Origin: Koleobacter methoxysyntrophicus
Lineage (GTDB): Bacteria; Bacillota; Thermosediminibacteria; Koleobacterales; Koleobacteraceae
Direction: 5' to 3'
Assembly (NCBI RefSeq): GCF_017301615.1
Contig: NZ_CP059066.1
Coordinates: 2,554,888 to 2,618,887, forward strand
Length of the DNA stretch: 64,000 nt
Positions 8,356 to 15,941 of this stretch are shown piece after piece; position 1 is the first letter of the stretch, and each line of letters begins with the position of its first letter. The notes under the pieces were generated by a model that was not told where the DNA came from, ran no database searches, and worked only from the letters and a program-made list of their open reading frames with translations. The position numbers and the translations under genes were made by a program.

Positions 8356-9549
8356 ATGGAATTATCAAAAAGAGCCCAACAGATAAGTCCATCAATAACA
8401 CTTTCAATAACGGCCAAAGCGAGGGAATTGAAAGACCAAGGTGTCGATGTCATAAGTTTTGGAGCAGGAGAACCCGATTTCGATACACCAAAGCATATAC
8501 AAGATGAGGGAATAAGGGCAATAAAGGAAGGTTTTACCAGATACACAGCAGCTTCAGGAATAAATGAATTGAAAGAAGCAATATGCACAAAATTAAAAAA
8601 AGAAAACGATTTAGAATATGATTTGGGACAAATAGTTATTTCAAATGGAGCCAAACACTCACTATATAATGCTTTCTTAGCTATTATAAACCCTGGAGAC
8701 GAAGTTATTATACCTGTTCCTTACTGGGTCAGTTACCCCGAACTAGTAAAACTAGCAGATGGTGTTCCCGTATATATTAATTTAAAAGAGGATAATGACT
8801 TTAAAATTGATGTAGATGAATTAAGAAATAAAATAACAAGTAAAACTAAAGCCATAATTCTAAATTATCCTAACAATCCAACTGGCAGCATTTATAATAA
8901 AGCTGAACTGACGGAAATAGCCGAAATTGCTGTGGAAAACAATATATATGTAATTTCTGATGAAATATATGAAAAGCTTATATATGATGGAAATGAACAC
9001 GTTAGTATTGCTTCCCTGGGCAAAGAAATAAAGGACCTAACTATATTGATAAATGGTGTTTCGAAGGCATATTCAATGACGGGATGGAGGATAGGATATG
9101 CCGCAGGAAATCATAAGGTAATTAAAGCGATGTCAAGCATTCAGAGTCACAGCACTTCCAATCCAAATTCAATAGCCCAAAAGGCTGCTGTTGCCGCTCT
9201 TACAGGAGATCAGGAACCTATAAAAAATATGGTAAAAGAATTTAGCAGAAGAAGGGACTATATGGTAGATAAGCTGAACAGTATAAGAGGGATTACATGT
9301 AATAAACCTTCAGGTGCCTTTTATGTAATGGCAAATATCTCTAAGTTCTTCGGTTCAACGGTTGATGGCAGGGAAATAACTAATTCCGTTGAATTTGCTG
9401 AAGTCCTTCTTGACAAGGGAGAAGTTGCCGTTATTCCGGGTTCAGCCTTTGGTACTGATAGATTTGTAAGGCTTTCTTATGCAACTTCTATGGAAAATAT
9501 TAAAAGAGGGTTAGACAAAATTGAAGAATTTGTAAAAACTATAGAGTAA
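8356..9549 (+). CDS. aspB: Class I aspartate-type aminotransferase
   Basis: PLP-dependent fold-type I aminotransferase, 397 residues, of the AspB/AspC-Ib subgroup. The N-terminal FGAGEPDFDTP, the NYPNNPTG loop, SDEIYEKL and the Schiff-base Lys237 in NGVSKAYSMTGWRIGY are present, with the carboxylate-binding Arg near the C terminus (FVRLSYATS). It most likely makes aspartate from oxaloacetate and glutamate. The ATG follows AGAAGGGGG. purB follows after 26 bases, and aspartate is its pathway substrate through PurA/PurC, so co-expression is plausible. Confidence 0.92.
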   Translation: MELSKRAQQISPSITLSITAKARELKDQGVDVISFGAGEPDFDTPKHIQDEGIRAIKEGFTRYTAASGINELKEAICTKLKKENDLEYDLGQIVISNGAKHSLYNAFLAIINPGDEVIIPVPYWVSYPELVKLADGVPVYINLKEDNDFKIDVDELRNKITSKTKAIILNYPNNPTGSIYNKAELTEIAEIAVENNIYVISDEIYEKLIYDGNEHVSIASLGKEIKDLTILINGVSKAYSMTGWRIGYAAGNHKVIKAMSSIQSHSTSNPNSIAQKAAVAALTGDQEPIKNMVKEFSRRRDYMVDKLNSIRGITCNKPSGAFYVMANISKFFGSTVDGREITNSVEFAEVLLDKGEVAVIPGSAFGTDRFVRLSYATSMENIKRGLDKIEEFVKTIE

Positions 9550-9575
9550 TAATTTTGCTAAGGAGGCCTATCATT

Positions 9576-11018
9576 TTGAAGGAGTTTTATGAAAACCCTT
9601 TAATTACTAGATATTCAGGTCAAGAAATGTCCAGTTTATTTTCCGCTAAAAAAAAGTTCGAAACCTGGAGGAAAATATGGATTGCATTGGCCGAAGCCCA
9701 AAAGGAACTCGGGTTAAACATTTCAGATGATCAGATTCAGGAAATGAAAAGATATCAGGACAAAATTAACTTCCTAAGGGCTGAAGAGATTGAAAGGGAA
9801 ATTAGACATGATGTAATGGCTCACGTACGTGCATACGGGGAACAGTGTCCTTTGGCTAAACCCATAATACATTTAGGAGCTACGAGTGCTTTTATTGTCG
9901 ATAATGCAGATATTATACTTATGAGAGAAGCATTAATGATCGTACGGTTCAAAGTAATCAAGTGTATAAACTATCTTAAGAATTTTGCAGAAAAATATAA
10001 AGGACTGGCAACTCTAGGTTTTACCCATTTTCAGCCCGCTCAACTGACGACTGTGGGTAAAAGGGCATGTTTATGGATACAAGACCTTTTAATGGACTTA
10101 GAAGATATAAATTTCAGATTAAATAACCTGAAACTGCGGGGTGCCAAAGGCACAACAGGAACTCAGGCAAGTTTTTTAAAGTTATTTGATGGCGACCATG
10201 AAAAAGTTAAGAGGCTCGATAAATTAATAGCAGAAAAATTGGGATTTAGTGATACCTTTCCTGTAACAGGTCAAACATACCCGCGAAAACTGGATAGTAA
10301 TATTATATCCTGCTTAAGGTCTGTAGCCGAGAGTGCTCATAAATTCAGCAATGATATAAGACTGCTTCAGCATTTAAAAGAAATCGAAGAACCCTTTGAG
10401 GAGAAACAAGTAGGTTCTTCTGCCATGGCCTATAAACGAAATCCTATGAGAAGTGAACGGATGGCTTCCCTGGCACGACATTTAATAGTAATAAGTTTGA
10501 ACCCCCCCATTACATCTTCAAATCAATGGCTTGAACGCACACTGGATGACTCGGCCAACAGGAGAATAACAATACCCGAAGCCTTCTTAACCGCAGACGC
10601 AATTTTAAACCTTTACATGAACATTAGCAGGGGTTTAACTGTTTATCCCAAAGTAATTGAAATGCATGTAAAACAAGAACTACCATTTATGGCAACCGAA
10701 CATATAATAATGGAAGCCGTAAAAAGGGGCGCAGACAGACAGGAAATCCATGAAAGAATCAGAATCCACTCTATGGAAGCTTCAAAATTAATAAAAGAAC
10801 AGGGTAGAGAAAATGACCTTTTGATCAGGCTATCAAAGGATCCTGTTATACCTTTAGATGAAGACTATATTTCAAAACTTTTAGATCCCATGAATTTTAC
10901 TGGAAGAAGTGAAAAACAAGTCGAAGAGTTTATAGAGGAGTTTGTTTTACCCGTATTATCAGATTATCTGTCTGAAGAGACTGATACGGAAAAAACTGAA
11001 GATGAAATTATTGTATAA
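9576..11018 (+). CDS. purB: Adenylosuccinate lyase
   Basis: Fumarase/aspartase-superfamily enzyme that removes fumarate from SAICAR and adenylosuccinate in purine synthesis. It carries RHDVMAHV, HLGATSAF, and the signature loop GSSAMAYKRNP with the catalytic Ser. The frame is open from 9555, but AAGGAGG at 9559-9565 points to TTG 9576, giving a 480-residue protein starting MKEFYENPL. It is longer than Bacillus PurB (about 430), owing to an acidic C-terminal tail and a longer N terminus, resembling the clostridial long form. Confidence 0.94.
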   Translation: MKEFYENPLITRYSGQEMSSLFSAKKKFETWRKIWIALAEAQKELGLNISDDQIQEMKRYQDKINFLRAEEIEREIRHDVMAHVRAYGEQCPLAKPIIHLGATSAFIVDNADIILMREALMIVRFKVIKCINYLKNFAEKYKGLATLGFTHFQPAQLTTVGKRACLWIQDLLMDLEDINFRLNNLKLRGAKGTTGTQASFLKLFDGDHEKVKRLDKLIAEKLGFSDTFPVTGQTYPRKLDSNIISCLRSVAESAHKFSNDIRLLQHLKEIEEPFEEKQVGSSAMAYKRNPMRSERMASLARHLIVISLNPPITSSNQWLERTLDDSANRRITIPEAFLTADAILNLYMNISRGLTVYPKVIEMHVKQELPFMATEHIIMEAVKRGADRQEIHERIRIHSMEASKLIKEQGRENDLLIRLSKDPVIPLDEDYISKLLDPMNFTGRSEKQVEEFIEEFVLPVLSDYLSEETDTEKTEDEIIV

Positions 11019-11044
11019 AAAAGGGCTAAAACAGCCCTTTTTTT
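11016..11044 (+). terminator. Terminator after purB
   Basis: AAAAAAGGGCT pairs with AGCCCTTTTTT across a five-base loop, overlapping the stop codon. Confidence 0.9.
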
Positions 11045-11271
11045 GTGGTATGATTTACTCTTTATTTTATGGTCTGCCATTACAACTATTATGGAGCCAT
11101 GATTACCTTTTTTATCTTGAGTAGCAGCGAATTTCTTTTTCTTTTGGGACGCTATAAGAGAAAGCTTTAAATTTTTCATTTGAAATTACTTCCAATCGGA
11201 TTAGTATTCGATTATATCACTAGTTCACTCTGGAATTTGGCTCTCCACCATCCATGGCTTAGAACCAATAA

Positions 11272-11294
11272 AAAAGAGGAAATTAACCTCTTAT
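11272..11294 (-). terminator. Possible orphan terminator in the purB-M23 spacer
   Basis: AAGAGG/CCTCTT hairpin followed on the minus strand by TTTTATT. No minus-strand gene is visible upstream of it. The remainder of the 389-base spacer 11045-11433 is A+T-rich, with a small inverted repeat (ATAATATAA/TTATATTAT near 11365-11388) and no recognisable gene. Confidence 0.35.
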
Positions 11295-11433
11295 TATAAT
11301 ATAATCCCTATTTGTCTGACTTGACGGGAAAAAGCCTTTATTGTCGTTGCAATATGTTGAATATCATAATATAATTTATTATATTATCATGTTATAATTA
11401 ATTACTAATTTTTTTGCAGGAGGTAGGGTTAAG

Positions 11434-12207
11434 ATGTCCCGTTTTATGCTAATCACCAGCAAGTTAAAATATCTGGGACTATTTGGTCTATTGTCCCTCA
11501 TTTTTGATGCGCCGGTTTGGAAACATACGGATGTAAATACCTATCAACCAAAAGTCATATACTCACTACCGTTTAAAGGAAAGTGGACAATTGTAAACGG
11601 CGGCCCTGACAAAAAAACCTCACACTCCTGGAATGTTCTTTCTCAGCGATATGCCTATGATTTCCTGATTCTTGACGAAAACGGCCAAAGCTATACGGGT
11701 GACAAGACCGTTCTGCAGAATTATTATTGTTATGGCAGGGAGGTTCTAGCACCGGCAGATGGAGTTGTCATTGACTACAAAGACGGTTTAAAAGATTCGC
11801 AGATAATTGGTAGCGGTGCAACAGACCCTTGGATAAAAGATATTCGTGGAAATTATATATTGCTCAAACATGCAGAAAAAGAATACAGTCTCATTGCTCA
11901 TCTAATGCCTGGTAGCATCAGGGTAAAAATCGGTCAGTATGTCAGAAGAGGAAAATGTATTGCCCTTTGTGGTAATTCTGGAAATTCTTCGGAACCCCAT
12001 ATTCACTTTCAAATTCAGGACGGCGAGAGTTTTTTTACTTCTGCTGGCCTTCCAGTCAGGTTTAAAAATATTGAAGCAGAACTAGCCGCAAATTATAAAA
12101 AATTTGATTCACGTGGCTATGTGGAGGGTAGAGAATTTGATGGAGCCGTTGTTTGGCGCGGTTTATTCGTCTGGAACAAGCAAGTAGTAGAAGAAAACAC
12201 TGATTGA
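11434..12207 (+). CDS. M23-family metallopeptidase-like protein
   Basis: 257 residues with an N-terminal hydrophobic segment (LKYLGLFGLLSLIF) suggesting export or anchoring. The LytM/M23 core shows SQRYAYDFLI (usual metal-ligand region), then VLAPADGVVIDY, NYILLKHAEKEYSLIAHL, VRRGKCIALCGNSGNSSEPHIHFQI with the terminal HxH zinc ligands. M23 enzymes cut peptidoglycan cross-bridges or, if inactive, act as regulators. The first His of the usual HxxxD element is replaced by an aromatic context, as in a known subgroup, so activity is uncertain. The ATG follows GGAGGTAGGG. Confidence 0.85.
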   Translation: MSRFMLITSKLKYLGLFGLLSLIFDAPVWKHTDVNTYQPKVIYSLPFKGKWTIVNGGPDKKTSHSWNVLSQRYAYDFLILDENGQSYTGDKTVLQNYYCYGREVLAPADGVVIDYKDGLKDSQIIGSGATDPWIKDIRGNYILLKHAEKEYSLIAHLMPGSIRVKIGQYVRRGKCIALCGNSGNSSEPHIHFQIQDGESFFTSAGLPVRFKNIEAELAANYKKFDSRGYVEGREFDGAVVWRGLFVWNKQVVEENTD

Positions 12208-12341
12208 AATATCTAATTTTTCGTAAAAGCTCTCAAGTAAAAAAGTTTCTCTTTATAAAATTTCTGTCAAGCCATTTATAATTTTAGCATTAACATAACA
12301 ATAAGATGCTACCACAGTAGTATACGATGGAGGTGATACAG

Positions 12342-12537
12342 TTGAGACGCATAAGTCTCTCATTTGTTTTAGGATTGATAGTATTCACTCTCGTAGGCTG
12401 TGGGGAAGTTGAAACACGGGGGAAAGACATTACCGAACGGTAGTAAAGTCGCAGTTACAGCTACTGGAGAAATAAGAACAGTTAAACTGATCTTGGTTTT
12501 TTCACAGATCTCACAAATAAAAAAGACCCTCTTCTAG
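12342..12537 (+). pseudogene. Frameshifted small lipoprotein gene
   Basis: A TTG start with GGAGGTGATA upstream opens MRRISLSFVLGLIVFTLVGCG, a lipoprotein signal with lipobox LVGC. The frame stops after 33 codons at 12443. Shifting frame at the run of five G near 12419 gives GKTLPNGSKVAVTATGEIR and continues to 12537, which reads like a genuine protein. A single-base indel in the G run is the simplest explanation. Family not recognised. Confidence 0.5.
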
Positions 12538-12545
12538 TAGGGTTT
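12518..12545 (-). terminator. Terminator of tRNA-Trp
   Basis: On the minus strand ACCCT pairs with AGGGT, followed by CTTTTTT, immediately after the tRNA 3' end. Confidence 0.75.
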
Positions 12546-12547
12546 TA

Positions 12548-12623
12548 TGGCAGGGGAGGCAGGACTTGAACCCGCAACCAACGGTTTTGGAGACCGCTAC
12601 TCTACCAATTGAGCTACTCCCCT
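12548..12623 (-). tRNA. tRNA-Trp (CCA)
   Basis: 76 nt with encoded CCA; acceptor AGGGGAG pairs with CTCCCCT. Anticodon loop CTCCAAA gives CCA. A single-gene transcription unit with its own promoter and terminator. Confidence 0.94.
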
Positions 12624-12634
12624 GTGCATATTTT

Positions 12635-12663
12635 ATTATACAATATAGACTTTAAATTGTCAA
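12635..12663 (-). promoter_or_regulatory. Consensus promoter of tRNA-Trp
   Basis: On the minus strand: TTGACA (12663-12658), a 17-base spacer and TATAAT (12640-12635), a perfect sigma-A consensus 12 bases before the tRNA. Confidence 0.9.
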
Positions 12664-12785
12664 AGGGCTATTAAAAAATCTTAGTTTACATAAGATATCT
12701 TATCGGACGTAAAATAAATTATCAGTTTCCCCTTTCAGGATTACTAAAAACCCTCCTCTATAAAGGCATTTTCACTTGCTAAACA

Positions 12786-13088
12786 TTAAAAACTAGTTGG
12801 GATTTTTATTATCTGACCAGGTTTTATCAAAGCAGATCCTAATTCATTTTCTCTCTTAATTATATAAATCATCTTTCGAATATCAATAGTTTTGGGTTTA
12901 TATTCTGAAGCAATTTCCCATAAAGTTTGTCCCTGCTTAACAATTACTAATATATATTCATCTTCTTGATTGCTCATAGCTTTGGGCTGGAAATATATTA
13001 AATATATACATAAGAAATTCAATGCAATTAGCATTATCAGAATAATTTTACTTAATCTGTTTTTTACAATTTCAATCTTATTTTTCAA
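12786..13088 (-). CDS. YneA-like SOS cell-division suppressor (TM + LysM)
   Basis: 100 residues: a basic N terminus, one membrane segment (IILIMLIALNFLCIYLIYF, about residues 15-34), then a LysM domain (VKQGQTLWEIASEY ... IKPGQIIKIP). This is the architecture of Bacillus YneA, a LexA-controlled inhibitor of division transcribed divergently from lexA. The same arrangement occurs here. TTG start with AAAGGGGG upstream. Its promoter overlaps two LexA boxes. A general LysM wall protein is the alternative. Confidence 0.8.
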   Translation of the reverse strand: MKNKIEIVKNRLSKIILIMLIALNFLCIYLIYFQPKAMSNQEDEYILVIVKQGQTLWEIASEYKPKTIDIRKMIYIIKRENELGSALIKPGQIIKIPTSF

Positions 13089-13112
13089 CCTTTTTCCCCC
13101 TTTCTAAAAAAA

Positions 13113-13124
13113 GAACATATGTTT
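13113..13124. promoter_or_regulatory. LexA box 1
   Basis: GAACATATGTTT, one mismatch from GAACNNNNGTTC, just downstream of the yneA-like -10 box. Confidence 0.8.
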
Positions 13125-13131
13125 TGACTAC

Positions 13132-13160
13132 ATTTTACCAGAACAAAAGTTTGATGTCAA
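13132..13160 (-). promoter_or_regulatory. Promoter of the yneA-like gene
   Basis: On the minus strand: TTGACA (13160-13155), a 17-base spacer and TAAAAT (13137-13132). LexA box 2 lies inside the spacer. Confidence 0.8.
13141..13152. promoter_or_regulatory. LexA box 2
   Basis: GAACAAAAGTTT, one mismatch from GAACNNNNGTTC, within the yneA-like promoter spacer. Confidence 0.7.
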
Positions 13161-13167
13161 TAAAAAA

Positions 13168-13181
13168 CAAACTTCTGTTTG
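13168..13181. promoter_or_regulatory. LexA box 3 at the lexA promoter
   Basis: CAAACTTCTGTTTG is a perfect palindrome around a 4-base core and overlaps the lexA -35 element. Confidence 0.65.
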
Positions 13182-13207
13182 TTTTTTTATGCACTTTGTG
13201 TTATAAT
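13179..13207 (+). promoter_or_regulatory. Promoter of lexA
   Basis: TTGTTT (13179-13184), a 17-base spacer and TATAAT (13202-13207). The overlap with LexA box 3 implies autoregulation. Confidence 0.7.
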
Positions 13208-13245
13208 TTTGTTGAAATGGTAACCGGTAAAGTGAGGTGATTAGA

Positions 13246-13857
13246 ATGTATGAGGATTTATCAGAAAGGCAAAATGCGATTTTAAATTTCATTAAACAGG
13301 AACTAAAACTAAAAGGCTATCCCCCTTCAGTTAGAGAAATTTGTAAAGCTGTAGGTCTAAATTCGACTTCCACTGTTCATAGCCACCTTTCTACTTTAGA
13401 AAAAAAGGGGTATATAAGAAGAGACCCTACTAAACCTAGAGCAATAGAATTGTTAGATTCAAATTATTTTTCATTAAAAGAGATGGTAGAAGTTCCTATA
13501 GTAGGTAGAGTAACAGCAGGTGAACCAATTCTGGCAGTTGAAAATATAGAAGACACATTTCCCCTTCCCTTAAACTTTGTACGTGATGATAATGTTTTTA
13601 TGCTTTCGGTTAAGGGGACTAGTATGATTAATGCAGGGATCTTAGATAATGATTGGGTTCTTGTTAAGCAACAGGATTTTGCCAAAAACGGGGATATAAT
13701 AGTTGCTCTAATTGGTGATGAAGCGACCGTAAAGCGTTTCTATAAAGAACAGGACCATATAAGACTTCAACCCGAAAACCCCGACATGGACCCGATCATA
13801 TTAAAAGAAGTTAAAATTATAGGGAAAGTAATAGGTGTGTTTAGGAAAATTGATTAA
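13246..13857 (+). CDS. lexA: LexA SOS-response repressor
   Basis: 203-residue repressor. N-terminal winged helix ([14 protein letters not shown] ... [23 protein letters not shown]) and C-terminal S24 peptidase domain. The autocleavage Ala-Gly bond is in [10 protein letters not shown]; the catalytic Ser is in [10 protein letters not shown] and the Lys in [15 protein letters not shown] six bases upstream selects ATG 13246 rather than the in-frame GTG at 13237. It is divergent from the yneA-like gene with three LexA boxes between them, so both should be induced by DNA damage through RecA. Confidence 0.96.
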   Translation: MYEDLSERQNAILNFIKQELKLKGYPPSVREICKAVGLNSTSTVHSHLSTLEKKGYIRRDPTKPRAIELLDSNYFSLKEMVEVPIVGRVTAGEPILAVENIEDTFPLPLNFVRDDNVFMLSVKGTSMINAGILDNDWVLVKQQDFAKNGDIIVALIGDEATVKRFYKEQDHIRLQPENPDMDPIILKEVKIIGKVIGVFRKID

Positions 13858-13860
13858 AAT

Positions 13861-13910
13861 AAAGCCTATATCTCTAATTCTAGTAATAAATTAGAAATAT
13901 AGGCTTTTTT
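13861..13910. terminator. Bidirectional terminator between lexA and the YnbB-type gene
   Basis: AAAGCCTATAT pairs with ATATAGGCTTT, with an inner CTAATT/AATTAG stem. A T run follows on the plus strand and the convergent gene ends 12 bases away. Confidence 0.85.
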
Positions 13911-13921
13911 GATAGATTCTT

Positions 13922-15226
13922 TTATCTGTTTCCCGCATGTTCATCATCAAGCTTTAATAATTCATTAAGAGCAATCAAAACACCCAACTTTCCGTGGTGC
14001 CAGTTAAATCCTCCCTGAAAATACGCAATATAAGGAGGTCTAATAGGCGCGTCTACACTTAATTCGATGGATGATCCCTGTATAAACGTACCTCCTGCCA
14101 TAATGATCTCATCCTCATAGCCGGGCATCGGCGATGGTTCTGGCATCACATGGGAATCCACTGGAGCAGCCTTTTGAATTCCCCTACAAAATGCCAAGAG
14201 ATTTTCAGGGGTATTTAGTTTTACTGCTTGAATTATATCACCTCTCTTTTCCTGAAATTCAGGCGAAACCTCAAACCCAAATAAGTTTAGTAATCTCGAT
14301 GAAAATACTGCTGTTTTTAGGGCTTCTCCGACTATATGAGGGCTATTAAATAATCCCATATAGAGCAGGTGATTAATTCCTAATGAAGGCCCACATTTAT
14401 CTCCCAACCCGGGTGCCGTCAATCTGTTTGCTATCATATCAACCAATTCTTTTTTCCCTGCTATATATCCTCCTGTAGGTGCTAAACCACCACCAGGATT
14501 TTTAATAAGTGAACCAGCAATAATATCGGCTCCAACTTCAATAGGTTCTTTTTCTTCAACGAACTCGCCATAACAGTTATCCACTAAAACTATAATATCG
14601 TTATTTATAGTTTTTATATTATCTATTATTTCTTTTATACTATTTAGTGTTAATGATGGTCTCCATGAATAGCCTCTTGAACGTTGAATAAGAACCATTT
14701 TTGTTTTATGCGTTATTTCATTAATTATCGTATCTATATTCGGAATTCCATCTGAAGCTAAAGCTGCTTCTTTATATGAAATACCCCAATCACATAACGA
14801 ACCTGATTTATCTTTTTTACCGTTTCCAATTACCGCTTTAAGGGTATCATAAGGTGAACCGGTGGCTGAAATAAGCTCGTCTCCAGGTCTTAAAACCCCA
14901 AAAAGGGCCAATGTAAGAGCATGGGTCCCTGAAATAATTTGTGGCCTTACTAAGGCCTTTTCTGCTCTAAACACCTTTGCATATACGTCTTCCAAAGTAT
15001 CCCTTCCCAGGTCACTGTAACCATAACCAGTAGAAGTATTGAAGTGATAATCACTTACTTTAGCTGCCTGCATAGCATTTAAAACTTTATATTGGTTAAA
15101 TTCTCTAATCTCATCGATTCTATCAAAAATTACCTCGACATCTCTTTGTACATTTTCCAGGGCTTCTAAAATAGTATTACTTATACAATAATGCTTTTTA
15201 AGTAAAATTTCCGTTTCTTTAATCAA
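13922..15226 (-). CDS. YnbB-type PLP enzyme (methionine gamma-lyase family, 'aluminium resistance')
   Basis: 434-residue fold-type I PLP protein. It shows SGTHALTLALFGVLRPGDEL, VLVDNCYGEF and the PLP-Lys region AGSLIKNPGGGLAPTGGYIAG. The family is widespread in Firmicutes next to hfq/hflX/glnR or lexA and is annotated as methionine gamma-lyase or aluminium-resistance protein; its true substrate is not established. It overlaps no neighbour, and the folate S-component gene lies 15 bases upstream on the same strand, so the two probably share a transcript. The common neighbours spoVK-hfq-miaA are found 23 kb away, across the defence-like cassette. Confidence 0.88.
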   Translation of the reverse strand: MIKETEILLKKHYCISNTILEALENVQRDVEVIFDRIDEIREFNQYKVLNAMQAAKVSDYHFNTSTGYGYSDLGRDTLEDVYAKVFRAEKALVRPQIISGTHALTLALFGVLRPGDELISATGSPYDTLKAVIGNGKKDKSGSLCDWGISYKEAALASDGIPNIDTIINEITHKTKMVLIQRSRGYSWRPSLTLNSIKEIIDNIKTINNDIIVLVDNCYGEFVEEKEPIEVGADIIAGSLIKNPGGGLAPTGGYIAGKKELVDMIANRLTAPGLGDKCGPSLGINHLLYMGLFNSPHIVGEALKTAVFSSRLLNLFGFEVSPEFQEKRGDIIQAVKLNTPENLLAFCRGIQKAAPVDSHVMPEPSPMPGYEDEIIMAGGTFIQGSSIELSVDAPIRPPYIAYFQGGFNWHHGKLGVLIALNELLKLDDEHAGNR

Positions 15227-15241
15227 TCTTTATTCTCTCCC

Positions 15242-15784
15242 TTATCGTTCTTGACCGATTAGTTTTAAATTTCTAACTCTGCCAAATAGAATTAGTATGA
15301 ATATTGTATAAATACTAACCTGAATAATTTGCGATATTATCCTTGGGATAATTGTTGCCAGTACAGGTATTCCGAAAGCAGAATAAAGAATTAAAGGCAT
15401 AAGTATAATAGAAGTTACAACAGATTCTACCGTAAGGGCGGTAACTATTGGAAACACTGAAAATCTGATGTTTTTGCCGAACATTCTCAATACAAGAGGA
15501 GGAATAAGGCCCCTAAGAATAGAAACAGCAGTAATCTGAGGCAAAAAAGTGCCTGTTTTTACGGGATCAAGCATAAATCCAAGGACATCTGACACCCCGC
15601 CTACAATTGCCCCTGCTGCAGGCCCGAAAAGTATTCCTGAAAATACGATGGGCAAACCTCCAAATCCTATTCTAATACCTTCAATTGACCCGATAAAAAA
15701 TCGAAAACTTGCAAAACGAGTTAATATTATACTAAGTGATGAAAAAAAAGCCATATAAACCAATTTTTGAGTTGAAATCTTCAA
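15242..15784 (-). CDS. ECF transporter S component, folate (FolT) type
   Basis: 180-residue integral membrane protein with about six hydrophobic segments. The N-terminal STQKLVYMAFFSSLSIILTR and the segment IRIGFGGLPIVFSGILFGP followed by GGVSDVLGF are typical of folate-family S components. It would bind substrate and dock on a shared EcfAA'T module, which is not encoded in the window. AAGGAGG lies too close to the first ATG (15790) and seven bases before TTG 15784, which is chosen as start. A plausible -10 (TAGAAT) lies about 25 bases upstream. Substrate is inferred from family resemblance only. Confidence 0.8.
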   Translation of the reverse strand: MKISTQKLVYMAFFSSLSIILTRFASFRFFIGSIEGIRIGFGGLPIVFSGILFGPAAGAIVGGVSDVLGFMLDPVKTGTFLPQITAVSILRGLIPPLVLRMFGKNIRFSVFPIVTALTVESVVTSIILMPLILYSAFGIPVLATIIPRIISQIIQVSIYTIFILILFGRVRNLKLIGQER

Positions 15785-15790
15785 TCGCAT

Positions 15791-15941
15791 TCCTCCTTAT
15801 GAAATTGTGTTTATTATTCTATCACATAAAAAAAAATTGCACAACAAAGAATTGGCAATTGTCCGTGTCAAGTATTTATTTCGGAAAGGAAAGAGATTTA
15901 AGTGTATATTCTCCAATATTAGGGGGTCAGTTCACTATCTA
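15791..15941. other. Boundary spacer of the defence-like cassette with IS-like end
   Basis: 151 bases between folT and the last cassette gene. The minus strand reads TGAACTGACCCCC near 15936-15924, resembling IS3-family terminal repeats (TGAACTGCACCCC-like). A plausible folT promoter is also present. No gene was found. Confidence 0.4.

Noticed and set aside
10964-11179. Minus-strand 71-codon frame downstream of purB
   Set aside because: It runs through the purB terminator and into purB antisense, with poor ribosome binding and Lys-rich low-complexity content.
15791-15941. THF riboswitch upstream of the folate S component
   Set aside because: No recognisable pairing pattern of the class; only a plausible promoter was found.
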